64,000 bases of DNA, taken from positions 16,120,001 through 16,184,000 of the forward strand of contig NC_091048.1 of assembly GCF_963966145.1 (NCBI RefSeq), given 5' to 3'. The notes under the pieces were generated by a model. That model did not search any database. It saw only the letters and a program-made list of their open reading frames with translations, and was not told where the DNA came from. Positions 58,501 to 64,000 of the stretch are shown in pieces. Both the position numbers and the translations under genes were made by a program. Origin of the DNA: Tenebrio molitor (lineage: Eukaryota > Arthropoda > Insecta > Coleoptera > Tenebrionidae). Every line of letters starts with the position of its first letter. Position 1 is the stretch's first letter.

Positions 58501-58620
58501 ATGGCTCGACTGACAGAGCATGACCAAGTTTTCATGCTTCCCAAATAAGGAAGAGGAGTGGTCCGTAAGAAGGGTTGCTACTCATAATGGGCTAAATTAA
58601 AGCACTGTTCTATCTACAAG
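58501..58620 (+). pseudogene. Transposase N-terminus, broken
   Basis: ATG at 58501 starts MARLTEHDQVFMLPK, then a stop, then GRGVVRKKG. M.RLTE.....L...G.G.VR is a start typical of insect Tc1/IS630-type transposases. About 100 bp inside the left TIR, the right place for a transposase start. The rest is unrecognisable. Confidence 0.5.
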
Positions 58621-59128
58621 TACTATCCGTTTATTAAACTCCCGCACTGTCAGTATCCAATTTTTGATTTTTTTTTTTGGAGTGTACCCATGGTGACATA
58701 CCTTTTCAGTTGCTTGTACACAAAATCTAGTTGTAAAAATGTCAACAGGAAAAGTTTATGTTAATGGAGTTAATTCTCGTCTTTCCAAACAATAATTAAC
58801 AATACCCTGCTTCTCTCTGGCCGTTAACAGTATTCTTTTACGTTTCATATCCTCTTGTTCAGCCTTTCGTGTAAATAATACTTTAAATGAAAGAAGGTGA
58901 ATTTATTAAACTTAATTTCAAATTTGAAATTTCAAATTTTTGCGCCAACGTTAAAGTAAAAATTACTACTCTCAGAACGGCAGTGCGGCAACTTGCAAAC
59001 ACTTTGACAGTACGGGAGTTTAAAAAACGGATAATAGTAATAAGTAAAGAAGAGGTAGGAACAAGAAGGGACCGTGAGTAGAAGATCGATCATAATTTTT
59101 TTAATTACTGTCAATGTCATCTTTAACC

Positions 59129-59310
59129 TACAGTCGCGGACAAAAAAAAAGTAGGACAAGTCTTATTAAGAAATTTAGCCAAAATTACATTGAGTAAACC
59201 GGGGTTACTATAATAAATAAATAAATATTTTCATAGTAACCATAGAAAGGGCAAGCAAATTTACATTAGCGAAAAAACATTGTCCTACTTTTTTTTTGTA
59301 CGCGACTGTA
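59129..59310. mobile_element. 182 bp mariner-type MITE, innermost of the nest
   Basis: TACAGTCGCGGACAAAAAAA.. (59129) and inverse ending TACGCGACTGTA (59310), ~30 bp TIRs, TA outermost. Confidence 0.9.
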
Positions 59311-59549
59311 ATCTCAAAATTACCCGTTCACACTGCTTAAATTATGCAAAATCGAATGTGTACGCGAAAGTTTTGAAAGCAAGTGTAGGGCAACATGGCT
59401 TTGATTTTTCTCTCTCATTTCCATGGATACAACAAAAATGAAATATTTGCAGACTATTAGGATCATTTAGGATACATTGAATGTTTTCAAATGTTGCCAC
59501 ATTTAGTGTAACAAATAGGTCCATATCTTCTACAAAAAAGAAGATTAAT

Positions 59550-60325
59550 TTTTTTATCTACGGCTGCTTGGATAAGTCGTTATTACCACACTCATTTACA
59601 GTCATTTGAGTTGCGTAATGTAGTTCATTACCGCACTGGTTTCATTACGTAACGCATTTTTATTTAGAAGCAAACAGACAAAATTTATTGAAATACAACA
59701 ATACAAAAGAAAAGCTAGGTACTTATTGTTAATACATAACACAGTCCTTGCATTTTGTTCGTCCAGTAGCCGGCATCGACTTCGTTTCGGTCTTCAATCT
59801 CTGGGCTTGGCACAAAAAGACTCACTTCCACTTTTAATGGTATCATCTACTACTCTCTTTTGGGTTACTCGCACAAGAGACCACTTTGTAATACACGTCA
59901 TACTGGAAAAACAACGCAAACTGCAGTGACACCTCCAGAGACGCTCGTCTCTTGCACTCCAGGTTGTCCTCGAAACAGGATCACACACGTTTCCATTCCA
60001 GGTTCTGGTACTTTTCTCACTTGACGTCGGGGTAACCCCAAAGTACATTTTTCGAAGTCACTTCACTTCCGAGAGCCGCGATAAGACGTAAACGACCCGG
60101 TTCTCAATTATGAAAAATTTAAAACGCGTTGTTTACAAACAGAATTAGCTGGTTGTCCTGGTATTGAGCAAATTGTTTCAATCTTGTTGCTTTGATTTTG
60201 AATTAAAACGATTGAAACTGACATTTAACAATTATCAAAATATTTTTTTTGTAAATGTCAAATTTGACGTTTTTGCCAAAAATTGTTTTTTTAAGTAATA
60301 ATTCGCAGCCGTAGATAAAATGTTG
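59550..60325. repeat. Inverted pair around a GC-richer segment
   Basis: TTTATCTACGGCTGC at 59555 and its inverse at 60306-60320 bracket this region. Inside, 59777-59821 matches 28409-28452 inverted. The minus strand of 59690-60060 is GC-rich with AATAAA at its 3' end, and its 84-codon frame (59794-60048) has no known motif. Confidence 0.5.
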
Positions 60326-60456
60326 TACATAACACGTGGACTAAAGCATATTACAGGAAACCAGTGTGTTACAGATGAACTCGGGCTAACGCCCTCGTCA
60401 TCTGCAATCTTCACACTCGAGTCCTGTAATATTGCTTTTATCCCACTAATTATGTA
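60323..60456. repeat. Foldback hairpin with CTCGGGCTAACGCCCTCG tip
   Basis: TGTACATAACACGTGG at the left against CCCACTAATTATGTA at the right, then CATATTACAGGA/TCCTGTAATATTG, then ACAGATGA/TCATCTG. Outer ends as at 38336 and 53724. Confidence 0.8.
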
Positions 60457-60887
60457 AATAACTATTAAACATTGTTACCTGATACTTTAATGACTACTTA
60501 ACAACGTACTGCTAAGGTGTTCCGCGAATTTTGAGGCACCCAATATATAATGTGTGTGTCTCAGCCTTTTGCTGGAAAGGGAGCCAGATAGCCAAATACC
60601 AGTAGCAGCAAATTGAATGGATCGTTTTTATAGAGACTAAAATCCTTTATAAAAAAATTTGTAAATGGCATATGTCTCAAATTAATAACGTGAGAAGGAT
60701 GACAATTTCTAATTATTCCATTCGCGACGAAAATCTCTGAAACCTACGCTTGCGTGGCCTAGCAACAAAGTCTCAGCTCGTCACGAATTTGGCTTTGTTT
60801 TTTTTTTTAATTTCAAGTGCACTGCTGAATAAGACGCATTTTACATAGTTTTTATAACTTATAAAATTACATATCGATTCAAAAATC

Positions 60888-61334
60888 TACAGGATGCCCA
60901 TTTTATTAGTTCACGCCTGAAGATTCAGAAATAGGCAACATTAAACATTCCATAGACAACTTTGCATAAAGTAGTTATTTTTAAAAATTAAGAATCATAG
61001 TAGGATTACAATTAAACTCAAAATTATTAAAATAATAAACGTTATACTTACTTCGTCCAGCAAGAAATTGGGAGGTTTTAAATTGTATTAAATTAATCCA
61101 ACACTACAATGACATAATGCCACTCTACATACATTTCTTCTGACTGTAGCCAACATCTCCGGTGTTACAGTTCTGCAGGACGCTACAATTCGTTCTCGTA
61201 ATTAAAAATGCAAAACAATCTTTCAACCAAATGTGAAATGTAAATGTGTAAAAAAACTAGTTGATGATGGAATGTTTAATTTATTGCCTGTTTCTGAATC
61301 TTCAGGCGTGAACTGATAAAATGGGCACCCTGTA
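60888..61334. mobile_element. 447 bp MITE with ~70 bp TIRs
   Basis: TACAGGATGCCCATTTTATT.. and inverse ending GGGCACCCTGTA; arms run through TTCACGCCTGAAGATTCAGA to AAACATTCCAT. TA outermost. Confidence 0.9.
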
Positions 61335-61660
61335 GGCAAGTTAAAAGCACCAATCATAGCTTATTTTTGAAATTGAATAATAATTCATCAAATAAATCAG
61401 TATTCATGTAATAGGTACAAATACCTAAATTTAGTAAATACAAAGTGTTAATCAAACCTAGAACACTTATTGTACACGCAAGAGGTCACATTTTGACATG
61501 CCAGCTGATTTTTTCGATTTTCTGATTTCGCCGCAAATGATAGTAAATTTTGATTTTCAAATAGAACACCGTATATGTTAATACATTTTTGAAATTCTGA
61601 GCAATTTCTGAGGATACCGGTATAATTTTCTCGGTCGCTCCGTTAAACTCGACTCCCGAG

Positions 61661-61740
61661 ATTTTAACTTGCTGCGGACGATTTTAGCGTGATGCGAACG
61701 ATTTTAGTGTGATGCGAACGATTTTAGCGTGTCGCATGAA
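61661..61740. repeat. 20 bp tandem repeat, four units
   Basis: ATTTTAGCGTGATGCGAACG repeats exactly or nearly four times in phase (61661-61740). The CpG-containing unit stands out in this AT-rich setting. Preceded by a CTCGACTCCCGAG hairpin-like motif. Confidence 0.85.
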
Positions 61741-62309
61741 ACTAATTCATTGCCCGGGAATAAAATGTATGTGGTGCGCCTTCAAAAATATTCAGTCAAA
61801 TGTTGATCGAAACTTAAACTGGGTTAACAACGTAAGAAATAAACAAGGTAGCAAATGTTCAAAGTACAATCCCTTTCTTCAACACATCATCTACTTCTTA
61901 AAACTGTACTTTCAAAACCTCCATAAGAAAAAATCCAATTGTGTAAGTTCCGGAGGGTTTAACGTATAGGACTATTTGTTTCAATGACCTGTGCACCAAA
62001 CTTACATACCAGAAGTTTGTCATTAATTGTCGAGCATTGTGGTCTGTATTGACATGAATAACAAATCTATTCGAATACAGATCGGGTAGCCATATCTGGA
62101 ATAATGAAAGTACAGACAGGAAGGAGCGTTTGACCTTAAGATTCTGTAAATAAATATAAATTCGTTGCATACTTGTTGCTTTAATTTACATGTCTACGAC
62201 ATACATTAGTTGATGCCTTGTTGTTCAGTATAGTGGCGAAAGGGACCTGATTGTTTTCTTGTTCTTCATAATCGGTTGTCTTTCTAAATAATGGTTATTA
62301 GCAAGCATA
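61741..62309. other. Gap, nothing recognised
   Basis: Two opposing short frames (61709-61969 and 61898-62170) without known motifs. Confidence 0.35.
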
Positions 62310-62570
62310 TGTGGTAAATTACCAATTCTTACGAATGTAAAATATTGCTCTTGTTTATTTTATAAATTTTCTCCATATCAGATAATAATAATAATAAAAT
62401 GCATAATTATAATTCCAACGTCTAAAATTCATTAGGTATGATTTATTACAAAGTAGCGTTTGAGACCACAAATTGTCTACGCCCATGCATTGAGCGCATA
62501 TTTGCATATGATCCACCGACAATTTGCAACGCTTGCAGTGATGTGTTTTCTTTTTGATCACTTTGTAAAT
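62310..62570 (+). repeat. Interspersed repeat, copy 2, uninterrupted
   Basis: Counterpart of 41557-42056 without the MITE. Contains an AAT microsatellite near 62384 and GCCCATGCATTGAGC. Confidence 0.7.
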
Positions 62571-62579
62571 AATAACTGG

Positions 62580-63975
62580 AATCGCTAACTGCATCTATCG
62601 TCTGTGACCAGTCACCACTGATATTGCTTATTTTTTTAATTTATCTAAAAATCACACTGGACGAAGGTGTGGAACGGCGTTAATCTAACTAAGGAAAGTT
62701 TTGTGTTTTTTCAGAATAAACAGTCTGGTTAGATGGTGTCTTCTATTACGATTGACATAATTTTAAGAAATGCGTTGTCACGCACAGCACCTTCATTAAT
62801 TTGAGTCGTAAATAAGCGGTTTAGAATAATTTTCAGATGTTCTTGTGAGGATAACGAGCTTCACGTAACACACGCGAATTTAATAGAAATTAACAATTAC
62901 GCAAATCAACTTAGACATTACATAGTGTCTATGTAATTACAATTAAGATTCTTAATTAAAGGCGAAAGTGTATATAGCAGCTTTTAATTAGTAGCACGCA
63001 CAATGTATTAAGTAATGAAATTAGTTTAATGAAAGTCCTCCGAGACTAATTTAAAAATGTACAAATTAAGAAGTATTTAGCTCTAAAAAAATTCCCTGTC
63101 TAAAAGGGAGTGGAAAAATCATAATTTTCCATTTACGTTTTTTATACGTTGAAAATTAGAAAATTAGGTAATTCGCGGGGCAATTTATTTATATTTCAAG
63201 CGTCGTCGGTTTTCATCAGACATTTTGCTGTCCTTTTCCTTATAAATCACATTGCTTCGCGTTCAGCATGCGCATCTCAAGCAAAATAATACCACTAAGT
63301 ACTAATTACTGTAGCTGCCACCTTAATTAGTACAGCACAAATCCTGCCAACGACTTTAATTTGTGATGAGTCAAGCCTGGGCTTAGTTTCTATAGCGATG
63401 TGCATCACTTGTGAATTTATAGCATCTCTTTTTCCCAACGAGCGCGCTCATTCTCAACAAGGTTATTCCATAGATTAATTTATTTATTACCACTTGATGT
63501 TATTCACTTACTCAAGATGCATCAGACCAAACAAAATACCTGTTAACATTACTAATTAATAGTTTGGTTGGACTCTAGAACACAACCTGACGTTGTACTT
63601 GAATAGAAATAATTAATACATTTAACTTGACGATCACAGATACTCTTGTTAACTGTAGCGACTTTCGACTGCAGCTATGCAGTTCTATCGAATTTCATCT
63701 GGATATCCTGGACAAGTCGAAATCGAGCTCGCTTGTACATATTTGTAATGAGACAAAATGTTTCATTCGTACCTTCATTTACTTATTAGTTATTACAGTA
63801 ATCATCTCCCATTTATTTCCACAGATACTACGTGCAATGTGACCATACTCACAGTGCTGTGGTGTAATTTTTATCAAACGATAATTAGATAAGTAAATAT
63901 GTAGTTGACTGACTATTATGCTGACAACAAAATTGTAAGATATATTAAGTTAAGTTTAATTTATTTCCGTTGCAG
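62580..63975. other. Unique stretch before the window end
   Basis: No transposons. A frame at 63627-63842 includes a possible membrane segment (FIRTFIYLLVITVIIS) but has no known family. TTATTTCCACAG at about 63824 is a second acceptor-like site. Confidence 0.35.
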
Positions 63976-63976
63976 T
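63964..63976 (+). promoter_or_regulatory. Strong splice-acceptor candidate at window edge
   Basis: TTTCCGTTGCAG preceded by a T-rich tract fits an insect 3' splice site. An exon would start at 63976 but only 25 bases are in view, so no coding claim is possible. Confidence 0.3.
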
Positions 63977-64000
63977 GAAAATACAGTTTGGGTGGGTATA

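Larger units (their letters stand above)
58401..59387 (+). mobile_element. 987 bp Tc1/mariner-type element with perfect 30 bp TIRs
   Basis: 58401-58430 (TACACTTGCTTTCAAAACTT..) and 59358-59387 are perfect inverted copies over 30 bp, TA outermost. Encloses a transposase start (58501) and the inserted MITE 59129-59310; without that MITE it is about 800 bp. Confidence 0.85.
58104..60545. mobile_element. Outer TIR element, filled with other elements
   Basis: Left 114 bp and right 59 bp correspond to the halves of the 188 bp MITE at 1522-1709 (TACTGGGTGCCCC; right end GAGGCACCCAATA). About 2.27 kb intervenes at 58218-60486. Either a MITE received insertions or this is a longer relative. Confidence 0.75.

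Noticed and set aside
63627..63842. Membrane protein fragment
   Set aside because: One hydrophobic stretch in an AT-rich frame without ATG start support or family resemblance; common by chance.

Overview
The window is AT-rich eukaryotic nuclear DNA. It contains no operons, no bacterial gene density and no long open reading frame. The repeats point to an insect: many short TA-flanked terminal-inverted-repeat (TIR) elements, mariner and IS630/Tc1-type transposase fragments, PIF/Harbinger-like MITEs with TTA or TAA target duplications, a Crypton-type tyrosine-recombinase remnant and a tRNA-derived SINE head. A beetle is my best guess, from general familiarity with such repeats; the sequence does not prove it.

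Layout. Positions 1-6.8 kb hold foldback hairpins, a TA-MITE, a composite repeat with a PIF-like insertion, and two larger TIR elements. Positions 6.8-10.4 kb show nothing recognisable. From 10.4 to 16.8 kb there is a dense cluster: three copies of one 225-235 bp MITE, a 1.07 kb element with the C-terminus of a transposase, and several nested insertions. A decayed mariner lies at 18.9-19.9 kb. From 20 to 28.9 kb come further foldbacks, an exact inverted copy of the 2.3-3.0 kb repeat, a 1.5 kb transposon containing another element that itself contains a SINE, and the Crypton remnant. From 30 to 46.4 kb there are more decayed transposase or repeat genes and MITEs. From 46.4 to 57 kb the sequence is mostly unique and holds the only two credible host-gene pieces: a two-exon 133-residue gene on the minus strand at 53008-53541, and a possible last exon at 50181-50267 (+). 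From 57 to 61.4 kb there is a deep nest of transposons. The rest is mostly unique DNA, ending in a good splice acceptor at the window edge.

Interpretation. Apart from those gene candidates this looks like an intergenic or intronic stretch colonised by DNA transposons. The activity visible is transposon on transposon. Several insertions can be dated relative to each other because both an empty and a filled site occur in the window. The most unusual recurring pattern is a set of hairpins whose AT-rich arms differ but whose tips carry a short GC-rich CTCG/CGAG motif; three of them also share outer-end sequence.

Limits. All comparisons were made by eye within this one window. No family was confirmed against a database, and percentages are given only where I compared the copies base by base.
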